In this document: one piece after another, positions 1-9,033 of the stretch
Layout of the letters: each line of letters starts with the position of its first letter
How positions within the stretch are numbered: the first letter of the stretch is position 1
Assembly: GCF_024346675.1 (NCBI RefSeq)
Contig: NZ_AP024851.1
Coordinates: 930,001 to 994,000 of the forward strand
Length of the DNA stretch: 64,000 nucleotides
From: Photobacterium sanguinicancri
Lineage (GTDB): Bacteria; Pseudomonadota; Gammaproteobacteria; Enterobacterales; Vibrionaceae
Direction: 5' to 3'
Made by a program: the position numbers and the translations under genes
The notes under the pieces: model-generated
Databases searched by the model: none
What the model was told of the DNA's origin: nothing
The model's input: the letters and a program-made list of their open reading frames with translations, nothing else

Positions 1-505
1 GCTCAATCACTACTGCGCGCTCGCCGTCATTGATGGCGTAGTGAAAAGCGACGGTCACGCCATTAAATTGCTTCATATCTTCGTATACAACAGTAAGCTT
101 CTTCGCAATTTCAACCGCTTCGTCGGTCGATTTTGCGTTACCTAACATGGTCGACACGATAGAAAGAGAGGTCGCATCACCTTCTTTTTTATCAGAGTAT
201 TCCGCTGCCCAGAATCCAAGAGCTTCGATGCTGACACCGTGCTCGTTGAGGCCTGAGGAAATCATTTGAGTGTCACCATGGCGCATACCGACAAAGCCGT
301 ATTCAGATGTTGAATCGCGGAATTCATGACCGCGAGGAACAACAATTAGGTTTTCTTCGGTTTCCATCGGCAGTTCGTTAGTACGGCTGATGAACTGATT
401 ACCGCTGGCATCTGTAATGTAAGAGTAAGAACAAGCATGTGCTGTCGCAGTAAGACCCGCGACAGTTGTAGCGGCTAATGCTAATGCGATAATTGATTTT
501 TTCAT
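1..505 (-). CDS. Penicillin V acylase/choloylglycine hydrolase family protein (C-terminus cut by window edge)
   Basis: Secreted N-terminal-nucleophile (Ntn) amidase that should cleave a linear C-N amide bond (penicillin V, conjugated bile salt or acyl-homoserine lactone; the sequence does not say which). The first 168 residues are present: a signal peptide ending near AHA, then Cys25, which would become the catalytic N-terminal nucleophile. Start chosen at the ATG with GGAG six bases upstream. The segments GFVGMRHGDT and SSGLNEHGV are shared nearly intact with the acylase gene starting at 2596, so the two are paralogues. It diverges from a LysR gene at 669, its likely regulator. The C-terminus lies outside the window. 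Confidence 0.88.
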   Translation of the reverse strand, partial: MKKSIIALALAATTVAGLTATAHACSYSYITDASGNQFISRTNELPMETEENLIVVPRGHEFRDSTSEYGFVGMRHGDTQMISSGLNEHGVSIEALGFWAAEYSDKKEGDATSLSIVSTMLGNAKSTDEAVEIAKKLTVVYEDMKQFNGVTVAFHYAINDGERAVVIE

Positions 506-570
506 GATGAACTCCACATAGTGTCTAGTTTAAGAGCGTCTAGGTTAAGAGCCTTGTCGCTCTAATTCGT

Positions 571-584
571 TTTGATGGAGCTAT
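571..584 (+). promoter_or_regulatory. Conserved 14-bp element in acylase/LysR intergenic region (copy 1)
   Basis: The sequence TTTGATGGAGCTAT lies between the divergent acylase (start 505) and LysR (start 669). An identical copy in mirrored orientation lies at 2528-2541 between the second acylase/LysR pair. In acylase sense it reads ATAGCTCCATCAAA, preceded by an AT-rich ATGATA/ATAATA, so it may be part of the acylase promoter or a LysR site. Function is inference. Confidence 0.5.
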
Positions 585-668
585 CATGCACCCCAATAGT
601 TAATCCATAAAATTTCAATGGACAACCTAAAGTAGTCTATAATCCCAATAAACCGTTAGGAGATACCT

Positions 669-1559
669 ATGGACTTTTCATTGTCACAGCTACAAGCATT
701 TGTTATTACTTACGAAACTGGAAGTTTTAAAAGTGCGGCGATTCGTCTAGAGAAGCGTAGCCAAGCTATTGCAAAATTGGTTGCCAATATGGAAGAAAGC
801 TGTGGGGTTTTACTATTTGAGCGTCATGTACGTCGGTTAGAAGCCACCGAGCAAGCTAAAAAGCTGTATAAATTGGCGAAAAGAGTGCTGTTAGATTCTG
901 AACAGATAGCCGAAATGTTAGAAAGCTTTGAAGATGAGTTGCCATCGAGCTTTACGTTAGCGATAGACAGCCAGTTAATGAGCACTGAAATAACGCGCTG
1001 CTACAAGGCAGTATTAGAAGAGATCCCAACCATAGATCTTGAAATACTAACGGGAAATACAAAACAGGTTAGCCTGTGGGTACAAGATGGCACTGCAGAT
1101 ATGGGGCTAAGGGCTTCTCCTTTTGCTTTAGAAGAAGAGCTTGTCACCATCAGCGCATTTAATTTCCCCACCATTACCATTGCACATAACAACCTAATCC
1201 CACGTGGCGCCGTTGTTACTGCTCAAGAGCTCGCGAACCTAAACCAGATTGTTCCTAAGTTTGTGTTTCAGTACGAGCTTGATAAAGGACATGTACAGAG
1301 CGATAGAGTCGTCATTTCAAATAATTTGCAAGCAACCGTTGAAATGATCAATGCGGAAATTGGATGGGCTGTCGTACCTGGATTTAGCGTGAAAAAACTC
1401 ATCAAAGAACAAACCATTTCTGAATTCTATATTGAAGGTTCGGTTTCTGTTGTTTGGACAGCAGAAGTTATCTATCAAAGTGATGAGAAGCTCACGCTGG
1501 CTGGCGATATTTTCACTCAACACGTTCAAGCTTTAGAGTCGGAATTAAACAAACGTTAG
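669..1559 (+). CDS. LysR-family transcriptional regulator (copy 1)
   Basis: Cytoplasmic DNA-binding regulator of 296 residues, normal LysR length. The N-terminal winged helix-turn-helix (about 1-60) starts MDFSLSQLQAFVITYETGSF, and the rest is an effector-binding domain. AGGAG lies a few bases before the ATG. It diverges from the acylase gene ending at 505, the classic layout of a LysR gene and its target. Its closest relative here is the LysR at 1556-2431: both share the HTH start, an ISNNLQ/VSNNLQ motif and a GW(A/T)VVP motif near residue 235. The 3' ends of the two genes overlap by four bases in convergent orientation. The effector is unknown. Confidence 0.9.
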   Translation: MDFSLSQLQAFVITYETGSFKSAAIRLEKRSQAIAKLVANMEESCGVLLFERHVRRLEATEQAKKLYKLAKRVLLDSEQIAEMLESFEDELPSSFTLAIDSQLMSTEITRCYKAVLEEIPTIDLEILTGNTKQVSLWVQDGTADMGLRASPFALEEELVTISAFNFPTITIAHNNLIPRGAVVTAQELANLNQIVPKFVFQYELDKGHVQSDRVVISNNLQATVEMINAEIGWAVVPGFSVKKLIKEQTISEFYIEGSVSVVWTAEVIYQSDEKLTLAGDIFTQHVQALESELNKR

Positions 1560-2431
1560 AAACTGAGACTTTGTACTTGCTGGATAAGCAAATCACCCGC
1601 TAGGCTTAAATCGTCTTCACTTAAGTAAATCAACTCTGCTGACCAATAGATTGGGGACGCGCCTTCGATTGTGAAACTAGAGAACGTGCCCTCTGCAAGC
1701 TGATTACGCACCATAAACTTTGGTACTACCGTCCAACCCATGCTTTCTTCTACCATAGATAGGGTTTGTTGCAGGTTATTCGATACTATGGGTTTATCGC
1801 TAAAAACATGTTGTTTTTGGTGATTAAAGTGATAAACAAACTTAGGCACAACCTGAGCCATTTGTGATGAATCATCTTCCGAGATCACTGCGCCATGGTT
1901 GACTAACTGCGACGAAGCAATATTGATAACCTCAAAGTTGAACGCGGTTATTTTTACCACTTCACCTTCGACTGAAAATGGGTAAAACCGCAGGGCGAGT
2001 TCTACTTTCTTTTCCGTCAACCAATCAAACATCTCTGTTGTGCTACCCGTACGTATATCTAACTGCAAATCTGGAAATGACCTCAATAGCTCTCGAAAGC
2101 AGCCCATTATTTCAGGGCAAACCAGCATACTATCCATACCCACACTCAATTGTTTTGTTTGCTTTCGTTCAAGGCGTCGAATGGCACTTTGCACTTTACT
2201 GCTATTAATTAATGTTCGATTGATCACGGGGAAAAGTTTGTGGGCCACTTCGGTGGGCTCTAAGTACCTTATTTTTCTGTCAAACAGGGATATATCGAAG
2301 GTTTCTTCCATTGAACAAACGAGTTTAGTAATGACTTGGCGGCGTTTATTGAGTTTTTCAGCGGCGGCTTTAAAGCTGCCATATTCATAAGTAGCAGTAA
2401 ACGCCTCCATTTGAGCGAGAGAAAAATCCAT
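1556..2431 (-). CDS. LysR-family transcriptional regulator (copy 2)
   Basis: A 291-residue LysR protein: winged HTH at about 1-60 (MDFSLAQMEAFTATYEYGSF) and a C-terminal effector domain with VSNNLQQTLSMVEESMGWTV. It is clearly paralogous to the preceding LysR (669-1559), with which it converges and overlaps by four bases. It diverges from the acylase gene starting at 2596, its likely target. AAGG precedes the ATG. The arrangement looks like an inverted duplication of an acylase/LysR unit that has since diverged. The effector is unknown. Confidence 0.9.
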   Translation of the reverse strand: MDFSLAQMEAFTATYEYGSFKAAAEKLNKRRQVITKLVCSMEETFDISLFDRKIRYLEPTEVAHKLFPVINRTLINSSKVQSAIRRLERKQTKQLSVGMDSMLVCPEIMGCFRELLRSFPDLQLDIRTGSTTEMFDWLTEKKVELALRFYPFSVEGEVVKITAFNFEVINIASSQLVNHGAVISEDDSSQMAQVVPKFVYHFNHQKQHVFSDKPIVSNNLQQTLSMVEESMGWTVVPKFMVRNQLAEGTFSSFTIEGASPIYWSAELIYLSEDDLSLAGDLLIQQVQSLSF

Positions 2432-2527
2432 ATCTATTGCCTTCCATTAATAAGCCGATACCCATAATGGCATAAACAACCAAAGGGTGCATCATGTGAG
2501 TTTTTGTGTTCATTTTTTACCTACATA

Positions 2528-2541
2528 ATAGCTCCATCAAA
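2528..2541 (-). promoter_or_regulatory. Conserved 14-bp element in acylase/LysR intergenic region (copy 2)
   Basis: The minus strand reads TTTGATGGAGCTAT, identical to 571-584. It ends 54 bases before the acylase ATG at 2596; copy 1 lies 65 bases from its own acylase ATG. Orientation relative to the two flanking genes is the same in both copies. Conservation in otherwise diverged spacers suggests a promoter or operator. Confidence 0.5.
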
Positions 2542-2595
2542 GACAAACCAGCGATGACGACGCAACGTTGGTTAAACTAATTACAGGGTATCAAG

Positions 2596-3606
2596 ATGAA
2601 AAAAACACTATTAGCTTTAACGATGGCAGCGACGACTTTTGGTGCAATTCAAACGGCAAACGCATGTTCTTATGCAACGTTCGAAATGGATGGTAACGCT
2701 TACGTTGCGCGTTCAATGGAAGCCCCTGATTTTATGCAAGAGCACCTAGTGACGGTACCTCAAGGTTACGAAATCAATGGTAAGTCTGGCGATGCGGGAT
2801 TCATTGGTATGCGCCACGGTGACACAGAGTGGATTTCGTCAGGTTTTAATGAGCACGGTGTTAACGTTGAGTCTTTAGCGCTGATTGAGTCTAAATACGC
2901 CGCTGAAGGTGAAGGCGATGTCAATTATCTTGAAGTGGTTGGACTTATTCTAGCCAACGCGAAATCTGTCGATGAAGCGGTTGAATTGCTTAAGAAAACT
3001 AAAGTTGAAACCACAACCATTAAAGTGGCTCATAACCTGACGGTTGGTATGCACTTCGCTATCCGCGACAAAGACCAAGCCATCATCGTTGAATATGTAG
3101 ATGGCACAGGCTACCCGACCATCTATGAAAATGACTTAGGCACCATGACCAACGATCCGTCATACCCAGTTCAAGCTAAACTGGCCAATGCGGCAATCAA
3201 AGAAGTGAATGCACGTACGAGCGAAACGATTGATACCTTTGATAAACGTGATTCCGCTCCAGATGGTCGATTTACTCGCATTGCAACCACACTAGCAGCG
3301 ATGGATCAGAACAAAAAAGCAGGCGATATTCGCGATAACGGTGTTTCTAGAGCGTTTGCACTGCTTAACGACATGGAAATCGTCCCAGGGACTATGTACT
3401 GGGAATGGGTATCACCTGACCCGCAAATGGTAGGTTACGGTAACGTTGTTGACATCGCCAACATGGATTACTACTTCCGTACTGCTGATAACCAGCAGAT
3501 ACGTAAAGTTGACCTAGACAAGATTGACTTCTCTACGGTTGAGTACACATCAACAACTATCTACGGCGTTGAACCCGCGTTTCAAGACGTAACTCCTACT
3601 AAGTAA
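2596..3606 (+). CDS. Penicillin V acylase/choloylglycine hydrolase family protein
   Basis: Secreted Ntn-type amidase of 336 residues, full length for the family. A signal peptide (MKKTLLALTMAATTFGAIQ) ends at ANA, placing Cys24 at the mature N-terminus as the expected catalytic nucleophile. Family landmarks include GFIGMRHGDTEW, SSGFNEHGVNVESL and a NDPSYP segment near residue 190. AGGG lies seven bases before the ATG. It diverges from LysR copy 2 and is paralogous to the partial gene at 1-505 and, more distantly, to 50518-51522. A terminator follows. The substrate cannot be assigned from sequence; quorum-signal degradation is one option known in related enzymes. Confidence 0.9.
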   Translation: MKKTLLALTMAATTFGAIQTANACSYATFEMDGNAYVARSMEAPDFMQEHLVTVPQGYEINGKSGDAGFIGMRHGDTEWISSGFNEHGVNVESLALIESKYAAEGEGDVNYLEVVGLILANAKSVDEAVELLKKTKVETTTIKVAHNLTVGMHFAIRDKDQAIIVEYVDGTGYPTIYENDLGTMTNDPSYPVQAKLANAAIKEVNARTSETIDTFDKRDSAPDGRFTRIATTLAAMDQNKKAGDIRDNGVSRAFALLNDMEIVPGTMYWEWVSPDPQMVGYGNVVDIANMDYYFRTADNQQIRKVDLDKIDFSTVEYTSTTIYGVEPAFQDVTPTK

Positions 3607-3627
3607 TATTTCGACAATAGACAATCA

Positions 3628-3660
3628 GCCTCTCAATAAATAGATGTTGAGGGGCTTTTA
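3628..3660 (+). terminator. Rho-independent terminator after acylase
   Basis: The stem GCCTCTCAA (3628-3636) pairs with TTGAGGGGC (3647-3655), with one G-U pair and a 10-base loop, followed by TTTTA. It lies 20 bases past the acylase stop. Confidence 0.75.
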
Positions 3661-3680
3661 TCAATACAGGACGAATGACG

Positions 3681-4136
3681 ATGAAACTAAAACCGACGCT
3701 AACCGCCTTAATCTTAGCCTTCTCATTTAATATGCCGATAGCGATAGCAAATGACGACCACACAGAAGTATTAGAAACGGTGCACTCAATGTGGGACAAC
3801 GCTCGTACAGCGAACTTAGCTGGAATGTTTGCAGCCGCACCTGCTGATCACACCTATATTATGGCTGGGTTTTCATTATGGAGTCGCGAGGAGGCTATCA
3901 CTTTCTATGAGGCCGCGTTTGAAGGTGTAGCTCGTCAGGACATTACTAATTTACGTGAAAAAGTCACCATGACCTCAGATACATCGGCTTTGTACATGGC
4001 AGACGCAACCTATACCCAATATGATACAAAAGGTAACAAGCTTGAAGCCGGCCCATACGCCATTACTGTGGTACTCGAAAAGCGCGATGGTCAATGGATG
4101 AATATCCACACTCATCAGTCATTTCCACCGCAATAG
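3681..4136 (+). CDS. Secreted SnoaL/DUF4440-like protein (NTF2 fold)
   Basis: A 151-residue exported protein with a signal peptide (MKLKPTLTALILAFSFNMP) cleaved near AIA. The mature part has the NTF2/SnoaL pattern: an N-terminal helix with a W (VLETVHSMWDNA), a central beta sheet and a C-terminal GQWMNIHTHQS strand typical of DUF4440 proteins. Such proteins bind small ligands or act as small enzymes; the role here is unknown. The ATG at 3681 is preferred to 3675 because AGGA then sits nine rather than three bases upstream. It follows the acylase terminator, so it may have its own promoter. Confidence 0.7.
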   Translation: MKLKPTLTALILAFSFNMPIAIANDDHTEVLETVHSMWDNARTANLAGMFAAAPADHTYIMAGFSLWSREEAITFYEAAFEGVARQDITNLREKVTMTSDTSALYMADATYTQYDTKGNKLEAGPYAITVVLEKRDGQWMNIHTHQSFPPQ

Positions 4137-4526
4137 GAAGAATTTAGACTGAACTTTGGCATCTATCACAGGTGTTAACAAATATGCAGTAATCGCTAAG
4201 GCATTAGTGCTCACCACAGACTAAACAGTCGCGAAATCGCTTCGCGACTGAGTCCTCAACCCCCTTCTCTTTCAACTTGATTTAAATATTCAGCAAAATG
4301 AATCGTAAAGAATAGCAATTAGACTGAAAGCAGATCTCGCAAAGGGGCTATAACTCTTTGTTGACGAGGAAATGGAATGGACAATTATCACACAGCCCTT
4401 TGCCTTCAAATCGTATTCAGCAAAGGGTTGTGATTGGGGGAGTTTTAGGACTTAGGTGCTTTCTTGTCCATACTGCCACCCATAGGTTTATATTTAGGAA
4501 ATTAAAGCAAGATTCTAGACCTTCTC
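4137..4526. other. 390-bp convergent intergenic region with a hairpin
   Basis: The space between the SnoaL-like gene (+) and the last GTPase gene (-) holds a perfect hairpin at 4226-4250 (CAGTCGCGAA, 5-base loop, TTCGCGACTG). No T-tract follows on the plus strand, so terminator function is doubtful. No convincing ORF or RNA was seen in the rest. Confidence 0.4.
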
Positions 4527-6065
4527 TTAATAATTAATTTGCTCAAGGTCAGTTTGGCTATCTAATAGTGATTGATAGTCACTTTGATACCCACCTTGCT
4601 CAGTTGTGAGTTTAGCGATTTTGTCATCTAGAGCTTGGATACGTAAACCTATCATTTGAGTGATAACTTGCTCTGATATATTGCCATATTCACGCTTTAC
4701 AGTTGCGCATATATCTTCTACAGCTTGATATAACTGGATAGATGCGTTGCGATTACGTTCGTTCTCTGCCTTTTCTTCACTATTTGATTTATATAGATCG
4801 TAAAGTGCTGTAACCACCTGCACAACAACGGCGGCTTTACCCGCCCACTTACCTAGCGTCGTTTCCCAGCGACCTTTTAAGCCTGGGATCTTAAACTTCC
4901 GCCCCTGCAACAATACTTCTTTAATGTTGTCTGCATTCGCTATCTTACCCAGCCCTTCAACCCCCATATCAAGGTATTTGTTGTTATTACCAGATAAGAG
5001 TTGCTCCATCTCATGTGAAATAGAAACACGCATTGATGAGCTTACCTCGCCAATCTTATCATTTAGCCATTGCTCTAGCTTGTCACCAATAGGATCAACT
5101 GCAGACTGTAAAGCACTATCAAGTTGCGCTTGGTTGCTGCTATTTTGTAATACATTGCTGATATCAGACTTTATTAGCGTTAACTCATGGTTTAAAAAGT
5201 TACGTGACTCTGAAATTAACGCACGCTGACGAGAACTAAGCATAGTTTTATCATCACGCGCCATGTCTAATTCACTATCTAGATGACTGTCATCACGACT
5301 CGATAACTGTTCAATCACGGGCTTGTACCACAATTCCTTAACGGTACTTTTAAGGCCAGCTAGCTGACTAGCCTTACTGTCTTTCTCTTTTAACCAATCA
5401 ATAAACGTTTCAATAAAGTGACTGTACCCCGAATGTTCTAGTAATTTTGCATGATCATTCTTCAAACGGCCTTTAAGTGCCGTTTGGGTGTTCATTGGTA
5501 TCACTTTAATTTGTTGAATAGTTTCATCTGATACTCCGTATTGAGGAGCGAGTTTAACTAAGATCTGTAGAACTTTTTGATGAGCCGTTGCCTTATCTTC
5601 TTCTGAAGCGAGTTGATGATTCAGAACGATAAAAATGTGTTTACCAAGATTAAGCATATTAAATAAACGCTCATACAGGTCTTTAGTATCTTGGTCGCCA
5701 TCACGGATCACAAATACCATCACATGAGTACGTTTGATTTGCGCTATTGTCGTTTCTTCATGATCAATCGGTGCATTTACCCCTGGGGTATCTAGCAGGC
5801 GGTAGCCGTTCCAATCGAATATATCAACACTATCCGTTGTTGGGATCTCACCAACGTTTGCACGCTCTTCACCCATTAACGCATTAACAAATGTGCTCTT
5901 ACCTGCGTTATATGCGCCATACAGCATGATTTGTAATACTTGATCATCTACTTTTTTATTTAACTCATCATGGATTTGATTGGCTAAATCACTACCTTGA
6001 TAGTTAATGACCCTCTCTTTTGAGTCTAATAGGTTTTGCTTAATATCGATGAATGGATTACGCAT
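4527..6065 (-). CDS. Dynamin-like GTPase, last gene of a three-GTPase operon
   Basis: A 512-residue large GTPase of the bacterial dynamin-like type. G1/P-loop GAYNAGKST at 50-58, G2 threonines at 76-77, G3 DTPG at 92-95. The usual G4 [N/T]KxD is replaced by NHQL (149-152), as in some divergent dynamin-like proteins. The C-terminal half is mostly helical, with a hydrophobic stretch near 407-425 (WAGKAAVVVQVVTALYDLY) that could touch membrane, then a helical tail. It overlaps the upstream GTPase gene by eight bases, so translation is probably coupled. Relatives are linked to membrane remodelling, toxin secretion (LeoA) or phage response; the role here is unknown. Confidence 0.75.
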   Translation of the reverse strand: MRNPFIDIKQNLLDSKERVINYQGSDLANQIHDELNKKVDDQVLQIMLYGAYNAGKSTFVNALMGEERANVGEIPTTDSVDIFDWNGYRLLDTPGVNAPIDHEETTIAQIKRTHVMVFVIRDGDQDTKDLYERLFNMLNLGKHIFIVLNHQLASEEDKATAHQKVLQILVKLAPQYGVSDETIQQIKVIPMNTQTALKGRLKNDHAKLLEHSGYSHFIETFIDWLKEKDSKASQLAGLKSTVKELWYKPVIEQLSSRDDSHLDSELDMARDDKTMLSSRQRALISESRNFLNHELTLIKSDISNVLQNSSNQAQLDSALQSAVDPIGDKLEQWLNDKIGEVSSSMRVSISHEMEQLLSGNNNKYLDMGVEGLGKIANADNIKEVLLQGRKFKIPGLKGRWETTLGKWAGKAAVVVQVVTALYDLYKSNSEEKAENERNRNASIQLYQAVEDICATVKREYGNISEQVITQMIGLRIQALDDKIAKLTTEQGGYQSDYQSLLDSQTDLEQINY

Positions 6066-7773
6066 TATGCACTCTCAAGTTTCGGGTTTGTTGTTGGCAT
6101 TCATTGATGGCTACAACAATGTTTTCAGCATAAAGTTGAAGTGGTTCAAATGAGCGGTTCACTTCTTCGAATACCGTCTTCACTTGAGCCGGTAAGTTAG
6201 TACGAATTGCCTCTGAAGTCGTTTGAATCACGTTATCAGGAGAGACACCCACTGATAATTTTTCAGTCGTAATTTCAACGAAAATCATCTCACCAGCCTT
6301 GTTACCACCATAACCGCCGATTGCCCCACCAATCATTGCGCCAATAGGTCCCCCGAACAAACCACCGATTGCCATACCCGCAGCAGCACCAGCTGAAGAA
6401 CTGGCACTTTGTTTTGCTTTCCCTGAGACTTTTTCAATATCAATTGTAATATCGTTAAAATCACCTAGGTTTGCACCAGAGAGGTCACTCGATACCTTTT
6501 TAATATCTTTAACCACGTCTCTTAACTCATGTCGTAGCGTTTCACTAATTTCTTTTTCAATCAGCTTGTTAACGTCATGCCCTAGCGCTTTTTTATCTCG
6601 ACTACCCATGTGCTTATCAACAATCAATGGCACTTCACAAAGCACGTTATCTAGGATTTGTGAAGACAAATTATTCTGCTTAAAGCGAAGGTTTTCCGTC
6701 ATCTCTTGTAGACTAGTTTGTAGCTCTAGGACTTTTGGTAAGATGTCTTGATCCATTGGTTTTAACACTTCGCCATTTAAGAAGTTAACCATCTGCTGCT
6801 GAGCTTTGCTTACCTTATAAACATTTGCCTCATCAACAATATTGGCTAAGCGCTTGAACAGTTCAGTCAAACCACTTTCTTCGAGGGCATTAGGGTTTTG
6901 TTCATGCTGTTTTTTATAAGCATGAACGGAGACTGATACTGCTGTTTTTAGCTTTTCAACCTCACCTAAGTCTTTCACTCGGCTAAATACATCATCTTCT
7001 TGTGCTTTACGCACTTCTGCTGTTTTATTGAATAGTGTTTGCACCAAATCGTCGGCTTCGTCGCACCAGTCTTCTTCCATCTTGTCGCTTTTGGTAAGCA
7101 CAGGTTGCAGTGGCTTTTTCTTTTCAAGCTCAAGCTTTAGATCTTCTAATTCTTGTACCTGACCCGGAGAACTCGATGACGTTAACCACAGAACAGCATC
7201 AGCACTGTCGGTATAACGACGGGTTAGATCGCCATTTTCATTAACAATAGAATGTAAGCCAGGTGAATCCAACAACACTAAGTTTGAGCCAAGCTCTACA
7301 CCTTGAATTTGCGCTGTCGTCTCGGTAACACCTTCGGCAAACTGACCTTCAAAGTACTTCACCTCCCCCTTATCAAAGAAAAAGCGTTTTACTTCACTTG
7401 GATTGAATAAGTCAGCGATATAGTTACTGAAAGAGCTTTTACCCGCATTGACCTTACCAAACACCAGCAAGATAACTCGATCAGAAAACTGCTCACTCAG
7501 AGCTCGCATTGGGGATGCATCGCTTAACTTCTTATCCCATTGTTTAACTTTGGTATTAACTGACAGCTTAATTTCATTCGCTAGCTGATATAAAGCATGC
7601 TCATCGTTGATCGTTTCATCATTGAACTTTTCAGCCTGCTTCAGTTTTCCAACTAATTGCGACTTGATATTATTCAACTGATCTTCTTTGTTCGATACGT
7701 CGTTAATGCCCACTTTAAATTCACTAAGGGCAACTAAAAACGGATTGTCTTGGGTTGTTTTTACATCATCCAT
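6058..7773 (-). CDS. GTPase with glycine-zipper membrane segment
   Basis: A 571-residue GTPase. After an N-terminal helical region (1-95) come G1 GKVNAGKSS at 106-114, G3 DSPG at 159-162 and G4 TKSD at 217-220. Helices follow, then a glycine-zipper hydrophobic segment at about 452-485 (AGAAAGMAIGGLFGGPIGAM and on), which could insert in or oligomerise at the membrane. A helical C-terminus ends the protein. The start shares one base with the stop of the preceding small gene, and the end overlaps the next GTPase by eight bases. It resembles dynamin-like or YjdA/CrfC-like large GTPases in layout rather than in any named family. Confidence 0.75.
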   Translation of the reverse strand: MDDVKTTQDNPFLVALSEFKVGINDVSNKEDQLNNIKSQLVGKLKQAEKFNDETINDEHALYQLANEIKLSVNTKVKQWDKKLSDASPMRALSEQFSDRVILLVFGKVNAGKSSFSNYIADLFNPSEVKRFFFDKGEVKYFEGQFAEGVTETTAQIQGVELGSNLVLLDSPGLHSIVNENGDLTRRYTDSADAVLWLTSSSSPGQVQELEDLKLELEKKKPLQPVLTKSDKMEEDWCDEADDLVQTLFNKTAEVRKAQEDDVFSRVKDLGEVEKLKTAVSVSVHAYKKQHEQNPNALEESGLTELFKRLANIVDEANVYKVSKAQQQMVNFLNGEVLKPMDQDILPKVLELQTSLQEMTENLRFKQNNLSSQILDNVLCEVPLIVDKHMGSRDKKALGHDVNKLIEKEISETLRHELRDVVKDIKKVSSDLSGANLGDFNDITIDIEKVSGKAKQSASSSAGAAAGMAIGGLFGGPIGAMIGGAIGGYGGNKAGEMIFVEITTEKLSVGVSPDNVIQTTSEAIRTNLPAQVKTVFEEVNRSFEPLQLYAENIVVAINECQQQTRNLRVHNA

Positions 7774-8189
7774 TACAGCGTCCTTAGCAACTCTTTCTCG
7801 ACAATCTCTAAACCTTCTAGCTCTTGTTCGAGTAGCTCAATCTCACGATTACGACCACGCACGCTGGCTTTATTGTTGTAATTATTCATTGCTTGTAAGC
7901 TCAGTTGATTGTCTTGCTTGTTGGCACGGATCAACTCTTCTGGCGTTATAGTCAATTTGTGTTTAGTGATAAAACGTTGTGCTTTAGCTTTATTTTCTGA
8001 TGCTATGCGTTGGTCTTTTGCCAGCTTGACTGCTGCTGCTTTTTTACGTTCATTATCAAGTCTTGCACGCACGCGCTCACGCTCTAAATCACGAGCGCTA
8101 GAAGAGCTAGAGCTGCTACTATCATCACTTGTAACAATGGCAGCAACACCAGCAGCAATAATTCCACCTACTATCCAAGGAATAGCCAT
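7773..8189 (-). CDS. Small membrane-anchored coiled-coil protein
   Basis: 138 residues, unrecognised family. One N-terminal transmembrane helix (about 3-20, IPWIVGGIIAAGVAAIV) is followed by a poly-Ser linker (23-32) and a long charged region rich in Arg, Lys, Glu and Ala predicted to be coiled coil, ending in a second Glu/Leu-rich helix. It is encoded between two GTPases and touches the downstream one by a single base, so it probably belongs to their complex, perhaps as a membrane anchor or adaptor. That role is inference from context only. Confidence 0.7.
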   Translation of the reverse strand: MAIPWIVGGIIAAGVAAIVTSDDSSSSSSSSARDLERERVRARLDNERKKAAAVKLAKDQRIASENKAKAQRFITKHKLTITPEELIRANKQDNQLSLQAMNNYNNKASVRGRNREIELLEQELEGLEIVEKELLRTL

Positions 8190-8220
8190 AATAATCTCCT
8201 ATCTTTTTACAATTGCTTGG

Positions 8221-9033
8221 CTATACCAAAGCTTGGGATAATGTATTGATATCGCGCTGTAGTTCTGATCTTTCTTTCATCGCTTTAGCGCGTTTACTCA
8301 TTAGTTCAGCAGCAGTCCATTTAGTTTTAGAGCGAAGTTCTAGCAGAATTTTTGATTTCAGACGCTTAAGTTCTTTCTCACGTGCAACATCTACCTGTTC
8401 TACTAACTTACCTGTAAGTGAAAATAATTCATTTAGATTGCTCCTTTCACAGAAGATTGACTTATTCTCTTGAATACCACGTAAATAGCGCTGAGCTGAG
8501 ACCTTAATTACTTCAAGCTGTTGAAGATCTATAAATTGCATTAATTGCTCACGAATTTTTCTCTCAACTGTTGCTACATCATCTGGTGATTTTTGATCTA
8601 CTTGAGTGATGACAAGGAACATCTTTTGGCTATAGTTTTTATCTTGTCGCGCCAACTTTAAAAATACATCTAATTCATATTTATCTAATTCACCAGCTTG
8701 TGCTTGATGAACCAAAAACAGGTAATCTGCAACCTCAAATGCCCCTTTGATTGCTTTCGCATCATCTTGACGATTTACATCGGCATCAAGCCCCGGAGTG
8801 TCAATCCAAATCACTTTTTCTTGTTCGAGCTCTCGGTTTTCTACCGTCTCGCGCTTATCTGCGGCCTTAAAAAATTCTTCGCCGATTAAGGCATTAAGCA
8901 ACGTACTTTTACCGTGGTTATACTTACCAAATACGGCAATACGAGGCTTAGACGAATTATTTTTAATAAATGCTAAGCGGTTAAGGTTCTGCTCTTCTTG
9001 GGGCAGAAAATGTAATAATGCGTTAATGTCCAT
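8221..9033 (-). CDS. Small GTPase of the dynamin-like/TrmE-Era type
   Basis: A 270-residue GTP-binding protein with a complete motif set: G1 GKYNHGKST at 36-44, G3 DTPG at 78-81, G4 TQVD at 143-146. The C-terminal 80 residues are basic and helical (LKRLKSKILLELRSK), with no membrane segment. It overlaps the upstream YkgJ-like gene by 11 bases and lies 31 bases before the small membrane protein. With the two larger GTPases it forms a set of three non-identical GTPases, which suggests hetero-oligomeric assembly as proposed for other paired bacterial dynamins. Confidence 0.78.
   Translation of the reverse strand: MDINALLHFLPQEEQNLNRLAFIKNNSSKPRIAVFGKYNHGKSTLLNALIGEEFFKAADKRETVENRELEQEKVIWIDTPGLDADVNRQDDAKAIKGAFEVADYLFLVHQAQAGELDKYELDVFLKLARQDKNYSQKMFLVITQVDQKSPDDVATVERKIREQLMQFIDLQQLEVIKVSAQRYLRGIQENKSIFCERSNLNELFSLTGKLVEQVDVAREKELKRLKSKILLELRSKTKWTAAELMSKRAKAMKERSELQRDINTLSQALV

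Noticed and set aside
4226..4250. Hairpin as terminator
   Set aside because: Perfect stem, but no T-run on either side, so it was recorded only as part of the gap.
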